A DNA stretch of 13,516 bases, from the NCBI GenBank assembly GCA_964622625.1, contig CAZUUQ010000077.1, forward strand, positions 1 through 13,516, in the 5' to 3' direction. The notes beneath the pieces are model-generated. The model was not told the origin of the DNA and ran no database searches. It saw only the letters and a list, made by a program, of their open reading frames with translations. This DNA comes from CAZCWM01 sp964622625 (GTDB lineage Bacteria; Planctomycetota; Phycisphaerae; Phycisphaerales; Phycisphaeraceae). This document shows positions 1 to 6,477 of this stretch, one piece after another; position 1 is the first letter of the stretch; each line of letters begins with the position of its first letter. The position numbers were made by a program, and so were the translations under genes.

Positions 1-730
1 CGGAGGCGGGGTCAGGCGCCGGCTGAAAGTAGTCCGTGTCCACGCCGTGACGCAGCACTCTCAGGCCCGGATGTGAGCCGACCGTCTGGCGGTACACACG
101 GGCTTCAGCCTCATGCACCACGGTCAGATCATCGAAGCGGTCGTGGTCGCCGCGCTCCACCGCGCGCAGATGCTCGGCCTCGTATTGATAGAGTAGGCGG
201 CGCAGCCCGGTGGATGCCTCGGCATAGGCCTGCCACTTGGCACTATCGACGTCGACCAGGTCGATCATGTGGCGCGGCGGCGGTTCGTCGCAGCCGTGAT
301 GACGGAGCGTGGCGAACAGGCAGCGGCCATACGCGGCCATGCCGGTGCAGAAGGTCAGCACCAGGTCAAAGCGGGCCTGCGAGTGCCAGAGAAAGATTTT
401 TTCAGCCAGGCTGCCGCGATAGAAGTAAGCCGGCGTCAGCGCCTCGCCCCGCAGCAGGGCGGCCCCCATGCGCACGCGGCCCCACCAGGGTGAGATCGGC
501 TGGCAGGTGAACTGTTCGGTGTGACGGTACAGCACCCGGCGCTGCTCGTCGGTGATCGGCTCATCGCTGACGGCCGCGACGGAGACGTCGGCCTGCCGCG
601 ACAGGTGGCGCAGGATCTGATAACCGCGGATGCGGTCGCCGCGGTCCAGCGGCCAGGGCGGCCGATGCAGCAGCATCAGCACGCGCGGCCGGCGGACATC
701 GACAAGCGGCGGACCATGGCGGCTGAGCAT
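1..730 (-). CDS. Glycosyltransferase, PEP-CTERM/XrtA-associated type (partial, C-terminus off the left edge)
   Basis: The visible 243 N-terminal residues look like the sugar transferases (TIGR03087-like, about 400 aa) that accompany exosortase/PEP-CTERM exopolysaccharide loci. Such enzymes act at the cytoplasmic side of the membrane, adding sugars to a lipid-linked polysaccharide precursor. Motifs seen: a GT-B N-terminal strand with PLDRGDRIRGYQILRHLS near residues 27-44, DEPITDEQ near 60, DLVDVDSAKW near 156-165, an acidic/aromatic stretch ending VVHEAEARVY near 210, and HGVDTDYFQP near 227-236. The last marks the linker into the missing C-terminal nucleotide-sugar domain. The ATG at 730 is favoured because an in-frame TAA lies three codons upstream (739-737). 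A purine-rich GGGAGG sits 12 bases before it. The gene diverges from another glycosyltransferase. The family assignment rests on remembered motifs and the exact donor sugar is unknown. Confidence 0.85.
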   Translation of the reverse strand, partial: MLSRHGPPLVDVRRPRVLMLLHRPPWPLDRGDRIRGYQILRHLSRQADVSVAAVSDEPITDEQRRVLYRHTEQFTCQPISPWWGRVRMGAALLRGEALTPAYFYRGSLAEKIFLWHSQARFDLVLTFCTGMAAYGRCLFATLRHHGCDEPPPRHMIDLVDVDSAKWQAYAEASTGLRRLLYQYEAEHLRAVERGDHDRFDDLTVVHEAEARVYRQTVGSHPGLRVLRHGVDTDYFQPAPDPAS

Positions 731-752
731 GCGCGGTTATCGCCTCCCTGCC

Positions 753-781
753 GTTATGATCGGCACAATCCCGCATTTCAT
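753..781 (-). promoter_or_regulatory. Candidate sigma-70 promoter for the left glycosyltransferase
   Basis: Reading the minus strand, ATGAAA (781-776) is separated by exactly 17 bases from CATAAC (758-753); each matches the housekeeping consensus at four of six bases. Transcription would start near 746, leaving a leader of about 16 bases before the ATG at 730 that keeps only the GAGG end of the ribosome binding site. The 134-base divergent interval (731-864) shows no equally good promoter for the plus-strand gene. This is pattern matching only. Confidence 0.3.
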
Positions 782-856
782 TTCGCAATCGGCCGCGACT
801 GGTCGATAGATGGAGCAGCGCGTCGATCCACAAGCGGACGGCCGTACGCCGTCGAA

Positions 857-879
857 CCATCGCCATGCCCATCGCCATG
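857..879 (+). repeat. Tandem 12-base duplication at the glycosyltransferase start
   Basis: The 11-base unit CCATCGCCATG occurs at 857-867 and again at 869-879, a period of 12 bases. Each copy supplies an in-frame ATG, so the gene has two possible starts four codons apart. Confidence 0.7.
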
Positions 880-2030
880 ACGGAGATTCAGGCCATTTCG
901 CCGCGTCGGCCAGCCGCTTCGCCGGCCGGAGAGCGGCGCGCGGCCACCGCCGCCGCCAGTGTGCAATTGCTCGTGTTCTCGGACGACTGGGGCCGCCACC
1001 CTTCGAGTTGCCAGCACCTGGTGCGTCACCTGCTGGCCGACGACGCCACGCTCGCGGCGCTGTGGGTCAACACCATAGGCACGCGTCGGCCGCGACTGAC
1101 GCGCGAGGACGTGGGCAAGGCGCTTCGCCGCTGCAGGACGTGGTTCGCGCCGGGGCGACCCCGTGCCAGGTTGCCGGGGAACCTCGCCGTCATCAGTCCC
1201 ATGATGTACCCCGGCTTCCGCCGGCCGTGGCAGCGGCGGTTCAACGCCACGCGCCTCGCCGCGGCCGTGAACGCCGCGATGAAGCATCGCTTCGGCCCGC
1301 GGGGCGACGGGGCTGGGCGCGACGGCATGTGCAGGATCGCCCTGACGACGATTCCCACCACGGCCGACCTCGTGGGCCGCGTCGATGTCGATGCCTGGAT
1401 CTACTACGCCGTCGACAATTTCTCCGTCTGGCCGGGACTCGACGGGCCGGTACTCGACGCGATGGAGCGGCAGCTTGCGGCGAACGTGGACGCGGCCGTC
1501 GCGGTTTCGGCCACGATCCAGCAGCGCCTGGCGGCGATGGGCCGACCCGCCGACCTGCTGACGCACGGCATCGAGCCGTCTTTCTGGTCGCATGTCGAGC
1601 CGTCCGTACGCGCGGCCGCGGTCGCGGAGCTGGACAAGCTCACCGGCCGGCGGCCCGTGCTGCTGTTCTGGGGTGTGATCGATCGCCGCCTCGACGCCGA
1701 GCTGTGCCTGAAACTGGCCGAACAGGTCGGCCCGCTGGTGCTCGTCGGCCCGCGGCAGAATCCCGATCCGCGGTTACGGACTTGTCCGCACATTCACCTG
1801 CCCGGCCCGCGCCCGCTGGCCGCGCTGCCCGCGCTGGCGGCGGCCGCGGACGTGCTGGTCATGCCCTATGCCGACCTGCCCGTGACGCGGGCCATGCAGC
1901 CGCTGAAGCTCAAGGAGTATCTGGCCACGGGTCGCCCGGCCGTGGTCCGCGACCTGCCCGCGACGGTCGACTGGTCCGACTGCGCCGACGTGACGGGCGA
2001 CGCGGCCGCCTTCATCGCCGCCGTCCGCCG
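865..2030 (+). CDS. Glycosyltransferase family 4-like protein (3' end lost in the gap)
   Basis: About 388 residues are visible before the run of N. The protein has a GT-B layout. Its N-terminal half carries SPMMYPGFRRPW and a YYAVDNFSVWPG motif near residues 180-190, which resembles the YxxDD segment of a bacterial GT1/GT4 group. After the linker HGIEPSFW, the C-terminal half shows RPVLLFWGVIDRRLD near 263, HIHLPGPRPLAALPAL, DVLVMPY and PLKLKEYLATGRP near 346-358. That last segment is the region that binds the sugar nucleotide in this fold. There is no signal peptide or membrane segment, so it is probably a cytoplasmic or membrane-edge enzyme of polysaccharide synthesis. Two in-frame ATGs, 865 and 877, compete as start because of a 12-base duplication; neither has a clear ribosome binding site. 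Only a short C-terminal piece should be missing. Substrate unknown. Confidence 0.82.
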
Positions 2031-2130
2031 NNNNNNNNNNNNNNNNNNNNNNNNNNNNNNNNNNNNNNNNNNNNNNNNNNNNNNNNNNNNNNNNNNNNNN
2101 NNNNNNNNNNNNNNNNNNNNNNNNNNNNNN
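2031..2130. other. Assembly gap (100 N)
   Basis: Exactly 100 N separate two contigs. A round 100 is the usual placeholder for a gap of unknown size, so the true distance between the flanking genes is not known. The gap removes the 3' end of the glycosyltransferase gene and the 5' end of the PEP-CTERM gene. Any reading frame that appears to cross it has no meaning. Confidence 0.97.
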
Positions 2131-2672
2131 ATGCGGCGGTAATACAGATTTACACGAATAAAGCAGAGTGGCAGAACGCCGTGGCCGGGCAGTTCCTGGT
2201 TGAAGATTTTTCGGACAGCATACTGAACGACGGCGTCAGCTTCGTTTCCAGCGAGTCAGGTCACATCAACCCCGCCCAAGAGTGCTACCAGGACGTTCTG
2301 GCGTCCACGAGCCAGAATGAGCCAATGACGACTTGGAGCTTCGCTCCCCAGATCGTTGCGTATGGTGGAGATTGGACGCTGGGCGGTCCCGGCGGGTCGG
2401 GGAACAGCTTGCTGGTGTATATCGGCGATTCTGCGTTTTACGTGGGGGCCATCTCCAATAGCTATGGCGGCGAATTCTGGGGATTCGTTTCAGATACGCC
2501 CTTCACCTCAGTGCGATTGGTGGGCGGGGGCGGCATCCATCAGCAGAACTACAAGCTGGACAACTTGGTGTATGCCCAAGTTCCCGAGCCGTCGACTCTG
2601 TGGCTTTTGACCATCGGTATCGTGTTGATAATCCGGCACGATCGTCCCACACGGTCATGCCCCATGTGTTAA
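2131..2672 (+). CDS. PEP-CTERM sorting-domain protein (5' end lost in the gap)
   Basis: The reading frame starting at base 2133 gives about 179 residues up to the TAA at 2670-2672. The C-terminus carries the three-part exosortase signal: the VPEPSTLW motif about 30 residues from the end, a short hydrophobic stretch (LLTIGIVLII), then a basic tail (RHDRPTR). Exosortase substrates of this kind are exported, cut at the PEP motif and released or anchored at the cell surface or in an exopolysaccharide matrix. The body is an acidic, aromatic, Gly/Ser-rich domain beginning near IYTNKAEWQNAV and containing EDFSDS and WGFVSDTPFTSVRLVGG; its fold is not recognised. The first residues, AAVIQIYTN, look like the point just after a signal-peptide cleavage site, so little mature protein may be missing. 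The tail ends SCPMC, with two cysteines, which is unusual. G+C is about 55%, well below the neighbours. Confidence 0.82.
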
Positions 2673-2677
2673 GCCAA

Positions 2678-2690
2678 GCTCTCAGTGAGC
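2678..2690 (+). terminator. Weak hairpin after the PEP-CTERM gene
   Basis: GCTC and GAGC can pair around a 5-base loop six bases after the TAA. The stem is only four base pairs and no T-run follows, so this is a poor terminator candidate. It is the only stem-loop directly downstream of the gene. Confidence 0.15.
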
Positions 2691-2711
2691 ATGGGGTTGC
2701 ATACATAATCT

Positions 2712-2726
2712 ATACCCCCGGGGTAT
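2712..2726. repeat. 15-base palindrome between convergent genes
   Basis: ATACCCC and GGGGTAT form a perfect inverted repeat around one central C. With a one-base centre it is better read as a double-stranded DNA site than as an RNA hairpin. It lies in the 141-base interval (2673-2813) between the PEP-CTERM gene and the phosphatase gene, which converge. The rest of that interval holds only a short imperfect repeat of AACCGG followed by CAAAT (2781-2807) and no gene that I can support. Confidence 0.45.
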
Positions 2727-2813
2727 CGTCGATAGGCCTGCTGAACTGCCAGTGTTGTTTTGTCAAGGAACCGCCCCTTTAACCGGTCCAAATGAAACCG
2801 GACAAATTCCGTC

Positions 2814-3587
2814 TCATCCGCATCCCAGCACATCGCGCCTTGGGGCGGTGGTCAGCAGGGGTTCATACGTCGCCGGGGTGTGGTCGCGGGCGAGCAGGTC
2901 CAGGGCGTCGAATCGGCCGGGCAGGGAGTCGCGGCCGTGCATGTCGAGGGCGAGCAGGCGGTAGCGGCCTTCGCTCAGAAGCTGGCGGAACAGCAGGTCG
3001 GGCATGTAGCCCTCCTCACCGGTGTAGCAGCGGACGTTGCCCTGCAGCCACACGCCGCGGGCTTCGAGCCGGCGCAGGCGGTCATCGAGCTGCGCGTCGG
3101 CGGGGATGCGTTCGGGATGGGCGAGGATGGGCTGACAGCCGGCGTCGAGCAGCCAGTCGAACGCGGCGCCGACATGTGGGGGCCAGTCGGCTTTCCAGAA
3201 GTCCACGAGCACGCAGCGCGAGCCGGCCAGCGTGGGGATGCCGTGCTGCCGCATCCAGGGCACGACGTCTTCGTGCAGGCGCAGCTCACCGCCGGGGAAC
3301 ACGCGGTATTGCAGGCCGGCCGCGATGATGTGCTGCTGCAATTGCTGCGTGAGCGCGGCCGCGTGGGCCGGCGTATTGCCGGGACACTCGGGGGCCATGT
3401 GCGGCGTGCAGACGGAGGCGACGAAGCCGCGGGCGATCAACTCGCGGACGCACGACAGCGACTCGTCGAGATCACGGCAGCCGTCGTCGATGCCGGGCAG
3501 CAGGTGGCTGTGGATATCCACGCGGCCGGGCGGCATGGGCGCGGCAGGCGCTGAAGATGGCGATGGTGGGGGGGATGGATCAGTCAC
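2814..3587 (-). CDS. CpsB/YwqE-type tyrosine-protein phosphatase (PHP superfamily)
   Basis: This metal-dependent phosphatase removes phosphate from tyrosine residues. In other bacteria it resets the BY-kinase that controls capsule or exopolysaccharide polymerisation and export. The 257-aa length matches the family (about 250). PHP metal-binding motifs appear in order: DIHSHLLPGIDDG at residues 24-36, TPHM at 61-64, GGELRL at 99-104, LAHPER at 155-160 and ALDMHG at 213-218. The Asp/His/Glu ligands in these motifs are all present, so the enzyme is probably active. The N-terminus is a Pro/Ser/Ala-rich stretch of about 20 residues. The start is taken as GTG at 3587, which overlaps the cinA stop (GTGA) and suggests translational coupling; Met18 is an alternative start just before the domain. 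No kinase partner is in the window, but two glycosyltransferases and a PEP-CTERM gene are nearby. Confidence 0.88.
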   Translation of the reverse strand: MTDPSPPPSPSSAPAAPMPPGRVDIHSHLLPGIDDGCRDLDESLSCVRELIARGFVASVCTPHMAPECPGNTPAHAAALTQQLQQHIIAAGLQYRVFPGGELRLHEDVVPWMRQHGIPTLAGSRCVLVDFWKADWPPHVGAAFDWLLDAGCQPILAHPERIPADAQLDDRLRRLEARGVWLQGNVRCYTGEEGYMPDLLFRQLLSEGRYRLLALDMHGRDSLPGRFDALDLLARDHTPATYEPLLTTAPRRDVLGCG

Positions 3588-4912
3588 GCCGGAGCCTTGT
3601 GCGAGGGTGAGGCTTCTGCGGCCGGGCGATACCAGGACAGTGCGGTCAGGGGCTGGTCGGTCAGGTGCAGGCGCAGCAGTTGCAGCATGCAGCAGGCGGC
3701 CCGGTGGCGGACGGTGGGGCGGTCGCCGAGCAGGCGGAGCGTGCCGGCCTGGATGTGGGGCTGGCCGCGATCGTCGCGTGTCCGCCGGGCGATGGCGACG
3801 CAGACGGTGCCCACGGGCTTCTCGGCCGTGCCGCCTTCCGGGCCGGCGATGCCGGTGACCGACAGCGCCACGTCGGCGTCGGCCTGTCGCAGCGCGCCCG
3901 CGGCCATGGCGCCGGCGACTTCGACGCTCACCGCCCCGTGCGCGGCGATCAGCGCGTCGGGCACGCCGAGCTGCACCGACTTCATCGCGTTGTCATACGT
4001 CACCCATCCGCCGCGGAAGACGCTGCTGGCCCCGGGCACGTCGGTGATGAGCTTGGCCGCCAGCCCGCCGGTGCAGCTCTCGGCCGCGGTCAGTGTGAGG
4101 TTGCGGTCGCGCAGCCCTTGCACGACGACCTGTTCGAGCGTCTGTTCATCGCGGCCGAAGACGATCGGACCGAGGCGCTGCCGCACCGCGGCGGCGGTTG
4201 CTTCAAGCTGGCGCTGCGCTTCGTCGGCCGTGGGAAACGTGCTGCGGACGCGGACGCTGACCACGCCGCCGCTGACGGTCGTGCCGACCATGGGGTTGCG
4301 GTCGCGGGCCATGAGTTCGTCGAGGCGCTGGGCCAAGTCGCTTTCGCCCAGGCCGAAGGTGTGGACGAGTGCCGTGCGGATGACCCGGCCGTTACCCGCC
4401 AGGGCGGCGAGGGCGGGACGGATGGCCTGCTGCCACATGGTGCGCATTTCGTTGGGCACGCCGGGCATGACGAAGACGCGGGCGCCGGCGACCTGCGCCG
4501 CGATTCCGGGGGCTGTGCCGCAGGTGTTTGGGATCATGCTTGAGCCGCGCGGGTGCATGGCCTGGATGCGGTTGCGCTGCGCCATCGGCCGGCCGCGATG
4601 GGCGAAGAAACTTTCGATGGCGGCCAGGCTCCGCGTGTCTTCGATCAGGGGCTGATCCATGACATCGGCCAAGGCCTGTCGGGTGAGGTCGTCATCGGTC
4701 GGGCCCAGTCCGCCGGTGACGAGCACGAGGTTTGTCTTCGCGCAGGCTGTTCGCAGGGCGTCGGCGATGGCGGCCTGGTCGTCGGGCACGGTCAGGTGCA
4801 AGGCGGCCATCAGACCCTGCTCGGCAAGCCGCGCGGCCAGGTAGGCGGTGTTGGTGTCGACGGTCTGGCCCAGGGCCAGCTCGTCGCCGATGGCGATGAT
4901 GGCGGCGTCCAT
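3584..4912 (-). CDS. cinA: CinA family protein (nucleotide pyrophosphatase-like domain plus NMN amidohydrolase domain)
   Basis: The 442-aa length fits full CinA (about 410-420 aa) with a slightly long C-terminus. The N-terminal MoCF/COG1058 domain starts AIIAIGDELALGQTVDTN and carries TGGLGPTDDD at residues 66-75 and VFVMPGVPNEM near 167; in the family this domain hydrolyses ADP-ribose-type pyrophosphates. The C-terminal domain has AESCTGGL near 275-282 and TGIAGPEGG near 353-361 followed by KPVG. This is the PncC-type domain that deamidates nicotinamide mononucleotide, so the protein probably serves NAD salvage in the cytoplasm. ATG 4912 is favoured: the conserved domain begins at residue 4 and a TACAAT -10 box lies only 8 bases upstream. 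Its stop overlaps the start of the phosphatase gene by 4 bases. The last 20 or so residues (SWYRPAAEASPSHKAPA) are poorly conserved tail. Confidence 0.95.
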   Translation of the reverse strand: MDAAIIAIGDELALGQTVDTNTAYLAARLAEQGLMAALHLTVPDDQAAIADALRTACAKTNLVLVTGGLGPTDDDLTRQALADVMDQPLIEDTRSLAAIESFFAHRGRPMAQRNRIQAMHPRGSSMIPNTCGTAPGIAAQVAGARVFVMPGVPNEMRTMWQQAIRPALAALAGNGRVIRTALVHTFGLGESDLAQRLDELMARDRNPMVGTTVSGGVVSVRVRSTFPTADEAQRQLEATAAAVRQRLGPIVFGRDEQTLEQVVVQGLRDRNLTLTAAESCTGGLAAKLITDVPGASSVFRGGWVTYDNAMKSVQLGVPDALIAAHGAVSVEVAGAMAAGALRQADADVALSVTGIAGPEGGTAEKPVGTVCVAIARRTRDDRGQPHIQAGTLRLLGDRPTVRHRAACCMLQLLRLHLTDQPLTALSWYRPAAEASPSHKAPA

Positions 4913-4920
4913 GCGAGGCG

Positions 4921-4926
4921 ATTGTA
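4921..4926 (-). promoter_or_regulatory. -10 box of cinA, possibly leaderless
   Basis: On the minus strand TACAAT (4926-4921) matches TATAAT at five of six bases and ends 8 bases before the cinA ATG at 4912. Transcription would start at or next to the start codon, giving a leaderless or nearly leaderless mRNA. No Shine-Dalgarno could fit and no good -35 hexamer is visible at the usual distance. Confidence 0.45.
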
Positions 4927-4972
4927 ACGCACGCTCCGCGCTGAAGCCGCCGGAGCCGTTTCACGATTCGCC

Positions 4973-4978
4973 TATAAT
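4973..4978 (+). promoter_or_regulatory. -10 box of folD, possibly leaderless
   Basis: A perfect TATAAT ends 7 bases before the folD ATG at 4986, so the expected start of transcription falls on the start codon. The bases between (CGCGGGC) hold no ribosome binding site that would lie within the transcript. No TTGACA-like hexamer lies 16-18 bases upstream. Confidence 0.5.
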
Positions 4979-4985
4979 CGCGGGC

Positions 4986-5855
4986 ATGACCGAATCATGC
5001 ACTCTGATGGAAGGCAAACCCGTCGCCGAGGCGATCCTCGAACGCTGCGGCCGCCGCGTCGCGGCCATGAAGCAGCGCACCGGCGTGCAGCCGTGCCTGG
5101 CGACGGTGATCGTCGGCGACGATCCGGCCTCGCACACCTACGTGAAGATGAAGCAGAACCGCTGCCAGCGCGTCGGCATCGCGTCGCGCCACGTCGCCCT
5201 GGCCGCGCAGACGACCACGGCGCAGCTTGTGAGCAGGATCCACGAGCTGGCCGACGACGCGGCGGTACACGGCATCCTGCTGCAGCACCCGGTGCCGAAG
5301 CAGATCGACGAGCGGGCCGGCTTCGAAGCCATCCCCGTGGCGAAGGACGTGGACGGCGTGACGTATGCCAGTTTCGCGCGCATGTGGTTCGGCCAGGCTG
5401 AACTGGCCTCGTGCACGCCGGCGGGCATCATGCACCTGCTCGACGCCTATGATGTGCCCCTGCGGGGTTGCGAGGCCGTGGTGATCGGCCGCAGTCCGAT
5501 CCTCGGCAAGCCGATGGCCGGTCTGCTGCTGGACCGGCACGCGACGGTGACCATCTGCCACAGCCGCACGACCGATCTGCCCCAGGTCGTGGGCCGCGCC
5601 GATGTGGTGATCGCGGCCGTGGGCAAGCCGAAGTTCGTGCAGGGCGACTGGCTCAAGCCCGGCGCCGTGGTCATCGACGCGGGCTACAACCCGGGCAACG
5701 TCGGCGACGTGGACTTCGACTCCTGCGCCGCCCGCGCCTCGAAGATCACGCCCGTGCCCGGCGGGGTCGGACCGATGACGCTGGCCGTGCTCGTCGAGCA
5801 GACAGTGATCGCCGCGGCACGGCAGCAGGGTATGGATCCACGGGTTCTGGATTGA
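4986..5855 (+). CDS. folD: Bifunctional methylenetetrahydrofolate dehydrogenase/cyclohydrolase FolD
   Basis: FolD interconverts 5,10-methylene-, methenyl- and 10-formyl-tetrahydrofolate with NADP in the cytoplasm, supplying one-carbon units for purines and formyl-methionine. The 289-aa length is typical. Visible signatures: SHTYVKMKQ at 49-57 with catalytic Tyr52 and Lys56, GILLQHPVP at 96-104, KDVDGVT at 120-126, the Rossmann segment GRSPILGKPM at 168-177, CHSRTTDL near 198, DAGYNPGN near 229, and PGGVGPMTLAVL at 258-269. The QxPxP motif reads QHPVP rather than the common QLPLP; the residues around it are normal, so activity is expected. ATG 4986 is chosen because it gives the family's usual N-terminus and sits just after TATAAT. 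It diverges from cinA; the next gene starts 53 bases downstream on the same strand. Confidence 0.96.
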   Translation: MTESCTLMEGKPVAEAILERCGRRVAAMKQRTGVQPCLATVIVGDDPASHTYVKMKQNRCQRVGIASRHVALAAQTTTAQLVSRIHELADDAAVHGILLQHPVPKQIDERAGFEAIPVAKDVDGVTYASFARMWFGQAELASCTPAGIMHLLDAYDVPLRGCEAVVIGRSPILGKPMAGLLLDRHATVTICHSRTTDLPQVVGRADVVIAAVGKPKFVQGDWLKPGAVVIDAGYNPGNVGDVDFDSCAARASKITPVPGGVGPMTLAVLVEQTVIAAARQQGMDPRVLD

Positions 5856-5908
5856 CGGCGCGGGGCGCACACGCGACACGAGAGGCGCCCGCAACAGGTG
5901 AAACCACG

Positions 5909-6475
5909 ATGAGTCAGTTCAATCAGGCGACGTACGACGTGGCGCGGCCGACGGGTCAGTGCGTCTTCACGGGACGGGCGTTTGAGCCGGGTGAAGCGTA
6001 CATGGCGACGCTGGTCGAGTGCGATGCCGAGGACGTCGCGGCGTCGGCAGGCGCGTCGGCCCTGGGGCTGCGGCGCGTGGACGTGGGCATGGACGCGTGG
6101 GAGGCCGGCCAGCGTCCGCCGCGGCTGTTCAGTCACTGGCGAGCGGTCGCGGCCGCGCCGACGCAGAAGAAGAGACTGCTGGTCGACGACCAGGTGCTGC
6201 TGAACCTCATGCAGCGTCTGGAAGACACCGACGATCCGCAGCGTCTGGCATTCCGCTTCGTGCTCTGCCTGATCCTGATGCGCAAGCGGCTGCTGCGCTA
6301 TGACGGCGCGGAGCAGCGCGAATGCGGCGATGCGACGCAGGAGTGGTGGCTCATCCGCCAGCGCGGCCAGCAGGACGACGATCGAACGTGGCACGTACTC
6401 AACCCGCACCTGGACGAGTCGCGCATCGAGCAGGTGACCAGCCAGTTGGGCGAGATACTCGAGGCGGAGCTGTGA
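5909..6475 (+). CDS. Conserved-looking protein of unknown function, 188 aa
   Basis: I cannot assign a function. The sequence opens with FNQATYDVARPTGQCVFTG, followed by FEPGEAYMATLVE, an RRVDVGMDAWE stretch and RPPRLFSHWRAV. The second half has LVDDQVLLNLMQRLEDTDD, then a helical RLAFRFVLCLILMRKRLLRYDG near residues 111-132, then WWLIRQRG and HVLNPHLDESRIEQVTSQLGEILEAEL. There is no signal peptide; the LCLILM stretch is amphipathic and too short and charged at the ends to be a clear membrane segment. From memory, similar proteins occur next to lipoprotein genes in planctomycetes, but I could not check this. AGGTG lies 8 bases before ATG 5909. The gene lies between folD and a lipoprotein gene, only 2 bases ahead of the latter, so the two are probably co-transcribed and may work together at the envelope. 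Confidence 0.85.
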   Translation: MSQFNQATYDVARPTGQCVFTGRAFEPGEAYMATLVECDAEDVAASAGASALGLRRVDVGMDAWEAGQRPPRLFSHWRAVAAAPTQKKRLLVDDQVLLNLMQRLEDTDDPQRLAFRFVLCLILMRKRLLRYDGAEQRECGDATQEWWLIRQRGQQDDDRTWHVLNPHLDESRIEQVTSQLGEILEAEL

Positions 6476-6477
6476 GC

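Noticed and set aside
778..1593. A 271-codon minus-strand frame opposite the second glycosyltransferase
   Set aside because: The composition is Arg/Gly/Pro/His-rich with no domain, and the opposite strand carries a convincing glycosyltransferase.
2131..2142. ATG CGG CGG TAA directly after the gap as the end of the glycosyltransferase
   Set aside because: It is in frame only if the gap is exactly 100 bases, which is a placeholder length; there is no conservation to support it.
810..2672. A 620-codon plus-strand frame that appears to join the region before the gap to the PEP-CTERM protein
   Set aside because: The frame crosses 100 N of unknown true length. Before the gap it is out of frame with the glycosyltransferase and has Arg/His-rich, non-protein-like composition. 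Only the part after the gap is real.
2600..2964. Small plus-strand frames of 60-70 codons after the PEP-CTERM gene
   Set aside because: They have no ribosome binding site or recognisable domain, and they overlap the PEP-CTERM end or the phosphatase gene on the opposite strand.
3665..4543. A 292-codon plus-strand frame opposite cinA
   Set aside because: It is the antisense shadow of cinA, whose motifs are unambiguous.
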